DNA of 64,000 nucleotides from CAWKMN01 sp963850765 (GCA_963850765.1 CAWKMN010000003.1:1426001-1490000), one strand, 5' to 3'; counted from the first letter of the stretch, positions 34,968 to 44,815 are shown. Numbers and translations: made by a program. Notes: generated from the letters alone by a model not told the origin.

Positions 34968-37770
34968 TTGGCTATGAGCGAAAAAGCGATACAGCAGGAA
35001 AAACAGCAGGATAAATGGTACACACTCTCGACTGCGCAAGTCGTGAAGGAACTGAACGCCGATCCTCACCGGGGTCTGAGCGACGAAGAAGCGGTGAAAC
35101 GTCGGGCGCACTATGGGACGAACGAACTGCCCACCGAAGCGGGTTCATCCGTCTGGGAACTGCTGCGCACCCAATTTACCGAGGTCATGGTATTGGTGCT
35201 GCTGGTGGCCGCCGCTGTTTCGGTGATCATCGGCGACACCAAGGATGCGGTCGTCATCATGGCGATCGTCATTCTCAACGCCGGCCTGGGTTTCTTCCAG
35301 GAATACCAGGCGGAACAAGCCCTGGCGGCGCTGGGCGCGATGCAAACCCCGCAAGTACGGATTCGGCGGGATGGCCACGTCGAGGAAATAAGCGCGGTGG
35401 ACCTCGTGCCGGGTGACATCGTGCTGCTGGAAGCGGGCGACCGCATCCCCGCCGATGGCCGGCTGATCGAAGCGGCCAACCTGCAAATTGACGAGGCCGC
35501 GCTGACCGGCGAATCCGTGCCGGTCGAAAAAACCGCCGCAGCTATGCCCGACAGCGATCCACCCCCCGCGCTGGCCGAGCGGATTAATCTGGCCTACATG
35601 GGGACGGCTGTAACCTATGGGCGCGGCGTGCTGGCTATTACGGGCACGGGTCTCAAAACTCAGTTGGGTACGATTGCCGCTCTGCTGCAGCGCGTCGAAG
35701 AAGGCCGCACCCCGCTGCAGGAACGCCTGGAACGTGTCGGGTATGTGCTGGCGGGCGCGGCGCTGGTGGTCTGTGTGATGGTTTTTGCGGTCGGCGTGCT
35801 GCGGGGTGAAGATCGAGAGGAAATGCTGCTGACCGCGATCAGCCTGGCCGTGGCCGCTATCCCCGAAGGACTCCCGGCGGTGATCACGATCGCGCTGGCG
35901 CTGGGCGCGCGGCGAATGGTGCGCCGGAACGCGCTGATCCGCAAGCTGCCGGCCGTCGAGACGCTCGGCTCGGTCTCGGTCATCTGCTCGGATAAAACGG
36001 GCACCCTCACCCGCAACGAGATGACGGCGACGGTGCTCGGTATGCCCGGCCGTCAGGATGTTGCAGGTGCACGGCGTGGGATACGAGCCGGTTGGTCACT
36101 TTTACGAGGGGATGCAGCTTCTCAACCCGGTCAACGACAAAGTGCTGGCCCGGCTGCTCAAGGCATCCGCGCTGAACACGGATGCGTTTTTGGAACAGGA
36201 AGATGGCACCGGGCGCTGGACGGTCGTCGGTGATACGACCGAAGGGGCGCTGCTGGTCGTGGCACGCAAAGCGGGCTGGAGCCGCGCGATGCTGGAAGAC
36301 GAAATGCCGCGCCAGGGTGAGCTGCCTTTCAGCTCCGAGCGTAAGGCCATGACGACGATCCATTGTCCGCGCGGCGAATTCGCTACCGAGCTGTTTGAAA
36401 ACGCGCCCTATGTGTCCTTTACCAAAGGCGCGCCGGATCAGTTGGTCAGTTGGGCGACCGAAGAAGTGATGCCCGATGGCCCTGCCCCGCTGACCCCGGA
36501 GCGGCGGGAACAGTGGCGCGAGAAGATCGAAGGCATGGCGAGCGAGGGGCTGCGCGTCATCGGTATTGGCTACCGCCCGCTGGAGGGCATGCCCGCCAAA
36601 CTGGAACCTGAGACGTTGGAGCGCGATCTCACGCTGTTGGGTCTGATCGGCATTGTGGATCCGCCGCGTGAAGAGGTTAAAGCTGCCGTCAAAAAAGCGC
36701 ATGAAGCAGGGATTCGCGCGGTGATGATCACCGGCGACCACGCGCTGACCGCTGCCGCAATCGCCAAGCAGCTTGGCATCATGCAAGAGGGCGATCGCGT
36801 CGTCACTGGCGCGGAACTGGATCAGATGAACGACGAGCAGCTTCGCGGCATTGTCCAGAACACGTCCGTATACGCGCGTGTGTCTCCCGAACACAAGCTG
36901 CGCGTGGTCAAAGCGCTGCAATCGCACGGCCAGATCGTCGCGATGACCGGCGACGGCGTCAACGATGCCCCCGCGCTTAAGCAGGCGAATATCGGCGTGG
37001 CGATGGGCATCACCGGCACGGACGTCAGCCAGGGCGCGGCGGATATGGTCCTCACCGACGACAACTTCGCCAGCATCGTCGCGGCGGTTGAAGAAGGCCG
37101 CACGATCTATGGCAACATCCGCAAGTTCATCCGCTACCTGCTGAGCACCAACGCCGGTGAAATCGTCACGATGTTCGCCGCGCTGATCATTGGGCTGCGC
37201 GTACCGCTGCTGGCGATTCAAATCCTGTGGATCAACCTCGTGACGGACGGTCTGCCGGCGATTGCCCTCGGCTTTGAGCCGAGCGAGCCCGATGTCATGA
37301 AACACAAGCCCCGCCCGCCCAAAGAGAGCATCTTTGCGCACGGCATTGGCTTCCATATCATTTGGGTGGGTACGTGGATCGGGATCACCACGCTGCTGGG
37401 TTTTGTCTGGGCGCTCAACCGCAGTGGGGGTGAAATCCTGGATCCGTCCGACGACGCGTTAGCGCTGGCGCGGACGGTGGCGTTCTCGGTGTTGGCGCTG
37501 TCCCAGGTGTTCCATGTATCGGCTATCCACAGCGGGACCGCTGCGTTTTGGAAGGTTCCTCTTTGGAAAAACAAACTGCTGCTCATCGCCGTCATCGCGA
37601 CTGCCCTGCTGCAAATGCTGGTGATCTACGAACCCTTCGCCCAGGAAGTGATGGGTACGGTGGATCTGGACGCGACGGAACTGCTCGTTACCTGGTTGTT
37701 AGGTGGATCGCTGTTTGTGGCGGTCGAGACGGAAAAAACCATCCGCCGCCGCATCGATCCGGAGGGGTAG
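34968..37770 (+). CDS. Calcium-type P-type ATPase (P2A), one frame break
   Basis: An ATP-driven cation pump, about 933 residues, with ten likely helices. The actuator motif TGES is at 180-183, the helix-4 ion motif PEGL at 299-302, the phosphorylated Asp342 in DKTGTLT, the hinge MTGDGVNDAPALK and the helix-6 NLVTDGLPAIALGFEP. PEGLPAV plus the N..TD pattern match Ca2+ pumps of the SERCA/PMR1 branch rather than Na/K pumps. The frame breaks near 36055 (…VLGMPGRQDV to LQVHGVGYEPVGHFY). Start is TTG 34968 or ATG 34974; AAGGA lies upstream. Confidence 0.9.
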
Positions 37771-37798
37771 CAGCCTCACTTCCCGTTTGATCTGTGCT

Positions 37799-37823
37799 GG
37801 GGCGTATCGCAATACGCCCCTAC
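37799..37823. repeat. Dispersed hairpin repeat, copy 2
   Basis: GGGGCGTAT, loop CGCA, ATACGCCCC, then TAC. It matches the repeat at 20225-20252 over 24 bases and lies between the convergent ATPase and rsmE genes. Confidence 0.75.
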
Positions 37824-37827
37824 AAAT

Positions 37828-38568
37828 TCATTCTGCGCCCATCTCCAACTCGTACAGCGCCAGCAGCGCGGCGGCAACCGCTGCCGTCTCCGACCGGAGG
37901 ATGCGCGGCCCCAGCGTCACCGGGATCACGCCGTATTGTCCGGCCAGCTCGATTTCCTCCTCCGCGAAGCCCCCTTCCGGCCCGATGATCAGGGCGACGG
38001 CAGCAGCGCCAGAGCCGGAAAGAACGCTCTTGAAGGAATGTACGGTCTCTTGTTCCCACGGGATCAGCGCGCGGTCAGCTTGCCCGGCGTCGGCCACGGC
38101 CTGCGCGAATGAAATCGGTTCTTCGAGAACCGGCACCCGCCCCCGCCGGGACTGTTCCGCCGCCTCGGTGATGATGCGCTCCCAGCGTGGCAGTTTGTGG
38201 GCGGTCACGCGGTCGCGGTCCGCGATCACGGTGCGCTGCGAGATCACCGGCACAAAGCGGCTGACGCCGATCTCTGTGCCTTTTTGCAGCACCCACTCAA
38301 AGTTATCTTTTTTCAGCAGGCATTGGTACAGCGTGATCTGGGTGCGCGGCTCACCGCTGGCCGGGCGTTTGTCGATCAACTGGCAGCGGGCGCGCTTTTT
38401 CTCAACCATCACCAGTTCGACCTCATACTCCCAGCCCTGATCGTCCAGCACCAGCAGCCGCGCGCCGGGCCGCATCCGCAGCACGACACGGATCTGATTG
38501 GCGACCGGGTCTTCCAGCAGCACGGTCGAGCCGTGAATCCACGTGGGCGGGATAAAAAAACGGTGCAT
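37828..38568 (-). CDS. rsmE: 16S rRNA (uracil-1498-N3)-methyltransferase RsmE
   Basis: A SPOUT-class SAM-dependent enzyme that methylates U1498 of 16S rRNA. The 246-residue protein has an N-terminal PUA-like part (MHRFFIPPTW) and a C-terminal knot with IGPEGGFAEEEIELA and LGPRILRSETAAVAAL, the SAM-binding signature. It is the last gene of the minus-strand RNA-modification row and is separated from the RsmF-like gene by repeat H4. Confidence 0.94.
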   Translation of the reverse strand: MHRFFIPPTWIHGSTVLLEDPVANQIRVVLRMRPGARLLVLDDQGWEYEVELVMVEKKRARCQLIDKRPASGEPRTQITLYQCLLKKDNFEWVLQKGTEIGVSRFVPVISQRTVIADRDRVTAHKLPRWERIITEAAEQSRRGRVPVLEEPISFAQAVADAGQADRALIPWEQETVHSFKSVLSGSGAAAVALIIGPEGGFAEEEIELAGQYGVIPVTLGPRILRSETAAVAAALLALYELEMGAE

Positions 38569-38575
38569 GGTTCCT

Positions 38576-38688
38576 CAGTTGTTGGTTGGCTGTTGGTTGT
38601 TGGTTATTGGTAAAGCAGATTATCCTTCGACTGCTCTAACCAATCACCAAAAACTAAAAACTGCAAACTGCAAACTGTTCACTGCTAT
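38576..38688. repeat. Heptamer-phased inverted repeat element H4
   Basis: Left arm from 38576 (CAGTTGT, TGGTTGG, CTGTTGG, TTGTTGG, TTATTGG) and right arm 38640-38688 (CCAATCA, CCAAAAA, CTAAAAA, CTGCAAA twice...). The right arm runs into the stop codon of the RsmF-like gene. Confidence 0.7.
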
Positions 38689-40131
38689 CCGTAAGTGATC
38701 CGTTTGGGCAGCAGGTTGCGCACGCGGTCGCGCAGCACTTTGCCGCGCCCCAGGAAACGCCCACGCTCGTCTTCCAGCAGGATGATCGTGCCGGGCGGAT
38801 AGGGTATATCAGCCGTGTTCCGCAGTTCGCGCCCTTCCAGCCACAGCGCGCGCTGATCCGCTGCCAGCGCCAGCCGGGGCCGCACAAACTGCGCGAAGTA
38901 ACGCGTGATCAGTTCGTGCGACGGGATAAAGCGGTCTTCGTCCTGCTGCGCGATCATCAAGCCCGCCGCCGCATAGGGCAGCGCCGCGAACTGGGCGACC
39001 AGCCGCTCCGGGATCGCATATACCGATCGGTCGCGCTGCCACAGCGTTAATCCCTGCATCCGCGGCGATTGCATCCCAATCAAAGCCGAACGCCTGCTGC
39101 CAGTCTGCGATGAGCTGCGCCTGGATGCTGCGCGGCATGGGTTCGGCATCCCACGGGCGCGATGGCGGCGGCTCGGGCTCCACGGAGATCGAGGCGGTTT
39201 TGCGAATCCGCGCGGCGAAAAAGCCCGACGTCTGGAACAGGTGCGGCCACAACCGGATCGCGTGCCGGACCTGTGGATCAAATCGCGCGCGCCCATCCGA
39301 ATCCAGGCCGGGCGCGGATACGGGCAGGTGATCCACCGCAGCGATCTCGCGGCCTGCGGGGTAGCGGCGCAGCAGGTCGTCCAGCACTGCTTCGTCTTCT
39401 TCGGGCGACATGGTGCAGGTTGAATAGACAATCTCGCCGCCGGGCTTGGCCGCCTGGAAGGCACTGAGCAGCAGCGCGTTCTGGCGCACGCACAGCGCCT
39501 CGTGTTCGCGCTCGGAGACGGTGCGCGTGCGGCGTCCGGTGGTGATCCTCAGCGTATCGCCGCTGCACGGCGCATCGACCAGCACCCGATCAAACTGTTC
39601 GGGGAACCAGCGCCCCATCCGCTCGCCGGGGAAATTCGTCACCAGCGCGCCGAAGACGCCCCAATTCTGCAGATTCGTCCGCAGTGCCGCGATCCGTTTG
39701 GCGCTGGTATCGTTCGCCACGATCACGCCCCGGTCGCCGTAGCGGCTGGCGAGATGGGTCGTCTTGCCGCCCGGCGCAGCAGCCAGATCCAGGATCAGGG
39801 GCGTCTCGTGGTCGCTGAACATCTCGGCGGGCAGCATCGACGCGGCATCCTGAATATAGTAATACCCGTTCTGAAATTCGAGCGTATCGCCAATCGGCTG
39901 CTCGTAAGCCGCGATCTGCCATCCCGCCGGGCAGAATGGCACCGGCCGGATCGTCCAGCCGTACCAGTCCGGCCACGTCTGGCGCGCCTGTTCGATCGTG
40001 AGCTTCAGCGTGTTGATGCGGATCGCCGGGAGCCGCGGCTGTTCCAGGGAGGCGCGCAGCCGGGCGCGTTCGTCCGGGTCGAGGAACGACTCGTACAGCG
40101 CTAACCGGGCCAGTATATCGTCGTCGGTCAT
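38685..40131 (-). CDS. RsmF/NOL1-NOP2-Sun-family rRNA m5C methyltransferase, one frame break
   Basis: A SAM-dependent RNA cytosine-C5 methyltransferase. SAM motif DLAAAPGGKTTHLA, motif IV VDAPCSGD and motif VI STCTMSPEEDEAVL include both catalytic cysteines. The C-terminal part, a RsmF-type PUA-like domain (GTIILLEDERGRFLGRGKVL), is read in a second frame after a break near 39065. The ATG at 40131 overlaps the stop of the preceding methyltransferase gene as ATGA, so translation is coupled. Total about 481 residues, close to RsmF of E. coli (479). Confidence 0.86.
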
Positions 40132-40940
40132 GGGGTTTTGTCGATACAGTATACCAGTTCGTTCTCGAACTCGATCTCGGTGATCGCCCAGGGCCGGCCC
40201 GCCAGGATCTCGTGTACCTGCTGGCGGTTGACGTCGATCGTGGTATGCCGCCCGGTCCGGCTGTGCGTGGGCGACGACAGCACGATCCAGCGCACGGCCA
40301 GCGCATCGAGCAGGGGCAGCACGATCCCGCGCCGGCGTTTTTCCATGCGGTGAATCTCTTTGAGCAGCAGCGCCACGTCGCCGGATTCTTGCGGGTGGTG
40401 GACGAGAATATCCTGCACGAACGCCCGCGCCTCGATCGTCGGCAGCAGCCCAAAATAGCGGTTGAGAAAATCCACACGCTGCTGGTGAATATCGTAGCCG
40501 TAAAACGACGCGCCGGGCGGCAGATCCATCCACGGGATCGTGAGCGGGTCCAGCGCGCAGGCAATGTCGAGCACCCGCTGCGGGCGGCCCGTGACGGCGA
40601 AGATCCGCGCGTAAAACGTATCGAGCAGCGGCAGGCGCTCGCGGGTCGAATCGTGATCGCGCATGATCTCCACGCACGTCGCTTTGATGTGGCCCTCATC
40701 GCCGGACGCATACGCCGCCTTGAGCCGTTCATACGCCCGCTCGTAGTCGGGATCGCCCAGGTAGAGCGCGATCACCTCGTGCAGCTTTTTGCGCGCCGAC
40801 TGGACCGCCGCTTTTTCGTTCGGCTGGCGATCCAGTTCCGTGATCAGAATATCGCGGATCGTGTCTTCCGACACGCCGATGTCGCGGTATTTTTTCGACT
40901 GCATGATCTGGGCGATCAGCGTGTTCAGATCGGTGGGCAT
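40128..40940 (-). CDS. 16S rRNA (guanine-1405-N7)-methyltransferase-family protein, divergent copy
   Basis: A homologue of the ArmA/RmtB/FmrO enzymes that methylate N7 of G1405 in the decoding site and so block 4,6-linked deoxystreptamine aminoglycosides. Seen from the N-terminus: IMQSKKYRDIGVSEDTIRDIL, KLHEVIALYL, STRERLPLLDTFYARIF, the SAM site RVLDIACALDPLTIPWM, YGYDIHQQRVDF. The C-terminal signature VSFPxRSLGG, kept in the neighbour copy, is changed here to LSSPTHSRTGRH, which may alter target or activity. 270 residues is the family length. It begins 3 bp after its neighbour and overlaps the RsmF-like gene. Confidence 0.85.
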   Translation of the reverse strand: MPTDLNTLIAQIMQSKKYRDIGVSEDTIRDILITELDRQPNEKAAVQSARKKLHEVIALYLGDPDYERAYERLKAAYASGDEGHIKATCVEIMRDHDSTRERLPLLDTFYARIFAVTGRPQRVLDIACALDPLTIPWMDLPPGASFYGYDIHQQRVDFLNRYFGLLPTIEARAFVQDILVHHPQESGDVALLLKEIHRMEKRRRGIVLPLLDALAVRWIVLSSPTHSRTGRHTTIDVNRQQVHEILAGRPWAITEIEFENELVYCIDKTP

Positions 40941-40943
40941 GGC

Positions 40944-41757
40944 TCAGGCCTTTTTGTCTATGCGGAAGGCCAGTTCCGTCTCAAACTCAAATCGTTCCAC
41001 CGGCCAGTTTTGGCCGGCCAGCAGGTCGCGCAGGTGGGCTTCATAGGTCGCGGCCATCCCCTTATCATAGCCGCCCAGGCTGCGCACCGGGAAGGACACG
41101 ATCAGCACGTCGGCGTTGACCGACTCCAGCAGGCGCAGACCCGCCGCCTTATCGACCTGTTCCAGACAGGGAATCGTCTTGAGGATCAGCGCCACGTCGG
41201 CCTTGTGCGGCGGGACAAACTGCAGCACGTCGCGCGCCTGTGCCTGCCCCTCAATGCCGATCAGATCCATAAACGCGCCGACAAAATCGATCATATCCTG
41301 GTAGATGTCATACGCGTAATACGCCGCGCCGGGTGCCAGCGGCATCCACGGGATCGCCAGCGGGTTCAACCCGCACGCCACGTCGATCACACTCCGCACG
41401 GGCCGCAGATCGGCCAGCACGACATTATAAAACTCGTCAAGGATCGGCAGGCGTTCGGCGGTCGAGGCGTGGTGGCGCATGATCTCGCGGCAGGTATCGC
41501 GCAGGGCTTCGGGATCGCTCGCCGCGTCGCGCAGCAGATCCAGCCAGCGCGCATAGGGCAAAGTGCCATCGAGATACGCGCCGCCGACCTGATGCAGCTT
41601 GTTTTTGGTGGCTTTGATCGCGTCCTTCAGATTGCGCCGTCTTGCCCAGTTCATCCGCGCCGACCCGCCGGATAAACTCCTCGCAGATGCGCCCGTGTTT
41701 GGGGCTGTGCTGCACCGCCGCGACCAGTTGATCGAGCGGATCACCCGGTTTAGCCAT
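40944..41757 (-). CDS. 16S rRNA (guanine-1405-N7)-methyltransferase-family protein, conserved copy, one frame break
   Basis: The second member of the pair. Motifs match ArmA/Rmt/FmrO closely: KLHQVGGAYLDG, HHASTAERLPILDEFY, VIDVACGLNPLAIPWM, YDIYQDMIDF, DVALILKTIPCLEQ and VSFPVRSLGGYDKGMAATYE. The N-terminus (MAKPGDPLDQLVAAV) is in another frame, with a break near 41640, so about 270 residues in total. Its start overlaps the tgt stop by 8 bp. Family membership is firm; whether it gives aminoglycoside resistance in its host is inference. Confidence 0.87.
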
Positions 41758-42862
41758 GCGCGTCCCCCTGCAAGTAGCCGACCAACTGCATCATGAAGCG
41801 CAGGTTGTGGATCGTCGCCAGCCGCATGAACAGCGCATCGTTGATCTTGTACAGGTGGTGCAGGTAGCCGAGCGAATAGCGCCGGCAGGTCAGGCAGTCG
41901 CAGTACGGCGACACCGGGATGTCGGCCTTGATATGCTTGTCGTCGCCCGCGTAGATATAGGTCAGCCACCTGCCGTTCTGCCCGCTGATCAGCCGGGGAT
42001 CGTCCGTGGTGAAGGCGTACAGGCGGCCGTTGCGCGCATCACGGGTGGGCATGGCGCTGTCGAACATCGGATAACCCATCTCGGCGCACGCCGCGACGTT
42101 CACCGGGTGCCCCACGCCGAGCGCGTGCAGCGGCAGTTCGGGCGGCACCAGCTCGCGCGTCAGGGCCAGCATATCGGTCAGCAGGTGGCCGTCGCTGTCC
42201 AGCGGCCAGCCGCCATAGCCAAAGCCGTCGAAGCCGATCTCAAGCAGCTGCTCCGCGCACTCGCCGGCGCAGATCCACGCTGCCGCCGCCCTGGATCACG
42301 GCAAAGAGCAGCGGGCGCTCCGCTTCGGACAGCTTCTTTTCTTTGAGCAGGCGGCTGAATTCCGTTTTGGCGCGGCGCGCCCAGGTGACGGTCCGCTCGA
42401 CCGATTGGCGCTGCTCGGCGGCGGGATCATCGACGTGCGTGCAGTCGTCCAGGCAGACGAGAATATCCGCGCCGTAGCTCAGCTGAAGCTGGATGCTTTT
42501 TTCGGGCGTGAGATTGAACTTCCGGTCGCTGCCGTCCGGCGTAAACACCGCGCCTTTATCCGACAGCCGCCCGTATTTCGGATTCTGCCGGATCAGCGAG
42601 TAGATCTGGAATCCGCCCGAATCCGTCATGATCGGGATGCGGCCAGCCGCTCATGGGGTGCAGCCCGCCGAGCGCGCTGGATCGTTGTAGAGCCGGGGTG
42701 CTGCATGAGGTGATAGGTGTTCATCACCAGCGCCGCCACGCCGCACGCTTCAAGATCGCCGCTGTCCAGGGAGCGCACGACGCCGCGTGTCGCGTCCGGC
42801 AGAAAGGCCGGGAGCCGGAGATCACCATGCGGCAGCCGGAGCACGTTATTCGCCTGGATCAT
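41750..42862 (-). CDS. tgt: tRNA-guanine transglycosylase, divergent substrate pocket, at least three frame breaks
   Basis: TGT swaps guanine-34 of GUN-anticodon tRNAs for preQ1 or queuine. Seen: VNTYHLMQHPG, TDSGGFQIYSL (catalytic Asp), VIQGGGSVDLRRECAEQ, IGFDGFGYGGW, FDSAMPTRDARNGRLY, and the zinc site CDCLTCRRYSLGYLHHL with a later His in TIHNLRF. Where bacterial TGT has GGLAVGE, this protein has GGWPLDSDG, so the base-binding pocket differs. Frame breaks are near 42265, 42630 and 42690. The ATG overlaps the rsmI stop as ATGA. The queuosine-precursor transporter just upstream of rsmI suggests salvage. Confidence 0.83.
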
Positions 42863-43581
42863 CGTCGTCTTCCACGCTCCTCATCCAGCGGCAGGATCGG
42901 CCCGTTATCGGGCTTATCGCCCCGCCCCGCGACGACGACCGTATATTCGCCGCGCGGCTCGTTTTTGGTGAAATGGGCGATCAGTTCGGTCAGCGTGCCC
43001 CGCTGCACCCCCTCGAACAGCTTGGTCAGCTCGTTCGTCACGGCGGCGGCGCGATCGCCGTAGACCGCCAGCGCATCGTCCAGAAATTTCACCAGCCGGT
43101 AGGGGCTTTCGTAGAAGATCAGCGTGTGCGGGGATTCCTGGTCCACCGCCAGGAAACGGCGGCGCGGCCCGCCCTTGCGCGGCGGGAATCCCCGGAAGGT
43201 GAAGGAGTGCATCGGCAGGCCGGAGATCGCCAGCGCCATGATCACCGCGCTCGGGCCGGGGATCATCGTGACGGTGATGCCGGCCTGGATCGCGTCGCGC
43301 ACCAGCGTAAAACCCGGATCGGAGATGCCCGGCGTGCCCGCGCTGGTCACCAATGCCACGGCTTTACCTTCGTGCAGCGCTTCGAGGATGCGCGGCCCGG
43401 CGCGCTTTTCGTTGTGCTCAAAAAACGCAATCTGCGGCTTTTTGATGCCAAAATGCTGGAGCAGCAGCCCGGTTTTACGCGTATCCTCACTGGCGATCAG
43501 ATCCACCGCGTTCAGTGTGTCCAGCGCGCGCTGGCTGATGTCTCCCAGGTTGCCGATGGGTGTTGCCACAAGATAGAGCAT
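42859..43581 (-). CDS. rsmI: 16S rRNA (cytidine-1402-2'-O)-methyltransferase RsmI
   Basis: A 240-residue tetrapyrrole-methylase-fold enzyme that methylates the ribose of C1402 in the decoding site. Motifs: LYLVATPIGNLGDISQRAL, SEDTRKTGLLLQHFGI, VTSAGTPGISDPGF and GPSAVIMALAISGLP, all diagnostic. It is the first gene of the overlapping rsmI-tgt-methyltransferase row. A strong terminator hairpin ends only 11 bp before its start codon. Confidence 0.95.
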   Translation of the reverse strand: MLYLVATPIGNLGDISQRALDTLNAVDLIASEDTRKTGLLLQHFGIKKPQIAFFEHNEKRAGPRILEALHEGKAVALVTSAGTPGISDPGFTLVRDAIQAGITVTMIPGPSAVIMALAISGLPMHSFTFRGFPPRKGGPRRRFLAVDQESPHTLIFYESPYRLVKFLDDALAVYGDRAAAVTNELTKLFEGVQRGTLTELIAHFTKNEPRGEYTVVVAGRGDKPDNGPILPLDEERGRRR

Positions 43582-43591
43582 GGTTCATCCG

Positions 43592-43615
43592 AAAAAAAAG
43601 GCGCTCAACAGCGCC
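43592..43615 (-). terminator. Strong terminator between the transporter and rsmI
   Basis: Minus strand GGCGCT, loop GTTG, AGCGCC, followed by eight T. It lies just after the VUT transporter stop and just before the ribosome site of rsmI. Confidence 0.85.
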
Positions 43616-43644
43616 ATGATTGTACCGTAACCCGGCGGCTGCCG

Positions 43645-44421
43645 TCAGACCGCCAGCTTGAACGGATTAAAGTCGGTGGTGCGGTCGTAATAGTCTTCGT
43701 GTTCGGTGGCCTTGAGCGCGTTGACCACCCGGTAGGTGAGCGGCGTCAGCAGCACCTCAAAGCCAACTTTGATGATGTAGTTGGTTACGATCAGCGATAC
43801 CAGGATGTCGGACGGGAAGACGCCCAACGCCGTCGCAATCAGCATAAAGACCGTGGTATCGATGGCCTGTCCGACCAGCGTGCTGCCGATGGTGCGCGCC
43901 CACAGCCAGCGCCCTTCCGTCAGGATTTTCATCTTCGCCAGCACGTAGCTGTTCGAGAACTCGCCCAGAAAATAGGCGACCAGACTCGCGACGATCAGCC
44001 CGCTGATCCCGCCGAGCAGCGCGTCGTAGCTGGCTTCGGCCACGCCGGTTGCATCGCCCACGCAGCCGCCTGCCGCGTCGCAAACCTGATCCGCCACGTC
44101 TTCCTGCCAGAATGGGTCGCTCGGCAGCACAGCCGCCAGCCACACAAAGATCGCCAGCAGCACGTTCGCGGCGAACCCTATCCAGATCACGCGGCGCGAG
44201 CGCCGGTAGCCGTAGACCTCGGTCAGCACGTCGCCAAAAATGTAGCTGATGGGGAAAACCAGCGTGCCCGCATCAAACACGAAATCAATCGGCCCCAGCG
44301 ATGCTTTGAGGTCGATGATCTTGGCGCTGCTCAACAGATTGCTGATCAGCAGGACCGTGACAAACAGCGCCATCAGCAGGTCATAATAGTGGTAGTTAGG
44401 GGTGCGAGTCTCGGTTTCCAT
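43645..44421 (-). CDS. Queuosine precursor transporter (VUT/YhhQ family)
   Basis: A membrane protein of 258 residues with six helices that imports preQ0/preQ1 or queuine. Diagnostic segments: LLISNLLSSAKII, FPISYIFGDVLTEVYGYRRSRRVIWIGF, GQAIDTTVFMLIA and NYIIKVGFEVLLTPLTYRVVNALK. An unusual Cys-containing loop (DQVCDAAGGCVG) lies between helices 2 and 3. Placement next to tgt supports the role. No ribosome site is visible before the ATG and a TGCTAAAAT box lies 7-15 bp upstream, so the mRNA may be leaderless. Confidence 0.9.
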   Translation of the reverse strand: METETRTPNYHYYDLLMALFVTVLLISNLLSSAKIIDLKASLGPIDFVFDAGTLVFPISYIFGDVLTEVYGYRRSRRVIWIGFAANVLLAIFVWLAAVLPSDPFWQEDVADQVCDAAGGCVGDATGVAEASYDALLGGISGLIVASLVAYFLGEFSNSYVLAKMKILTEGRWLWARTIGSTLVGQAIDTTVFMLIATALGVFPSDILVSLIVTNYIIKVGFEVLLTPLTYRVVNALKATEHEDYYDRTTDFNPFKLAV

Positions 44422-44451
44422 ATCTGGATTTTAGCACTGAACCATCAGCAT

Positions 44452-44478
44452 AAAAAAAGCCCTGCCACACAGCAGGGC
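44452..44478 (-). terminator. Rho-independent terminator after carbamoyltransferase cassette
   Basis: Minus strand GCCCTGC, 6-nt loop, GCAGGGC, followed by seven T; 20 bp after the stop of the last cassette gene. Confidence 0.8.
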
Positions 44479-44497
44479 CCAAAACCATCATCAGAAG

Positions 44498-44803
44498 TCA
44501 GGCTGCCGCGCCCGGCGAGGATTTCGCCCGCTCAAAGGCGGCGAGCAGCAGCAGAAAGACGCCCGTCATCACCAGAAAGCCGATCGCCGTCCCGAACAGC
44601 ACGAGAAACGGCAGGCCGACAATCAACCCGGCGATGATAAAGGGCAGCATGCCGGTCAGGCCGGAACAGGCCAGGTAATGGAACACCTGGGCTGCGACAC
44701 CGCCAACAACCGGCTGTTCTTTGTTCGAATCCCGCGCGATCTTGATGCCGAGCACCAGACCGATCGCGATACCAATAAAGAGAGCAATCAACCAGTCAGC
44801 CAT
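44498..44803 (-). CDS. Hypothetical small membrane protein
   Basis: Not recognised. 101 residues with three likely membrane helices: one at the N-terminus (LIALFIGIAIGLVLGIKIA), then a Lys/Glu-containing loop, then two more. It is 12 bp after the DUF5989 gene, so it belongs to the same transcript. Confidence 0.6.
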   Translation of the reverse strand: MADWLIALFIGIAIGLVLGIKIARDSNKEQPVVGGVAAQVFHYLACSGLTGMLPFIIAGLIVGLPFLVLFGTAIGFLVMTGVFLLLLAAFERAKSSPGAAA

Positions 44804-44815
44804 CGCAACACGCTC

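Noticed and set aside
40128..41757. Acquired resistance cassette for the G1405 methyltransferase pair
   Set aside because: No integrase, transposase or change in base use around them; start/stop overlaps tie them to tgt and the RsmF-like gene as resident operon genes.
42787..44637. A 616-codon open frame on the plus strand
   Set aside because: It lies opposite rsmI, the VUT transporter and part of tgt, whose motifs are clear. High GC content keeps antisense frames open; the translated sequence is rich in Arg/His/Gln with no family pattern.
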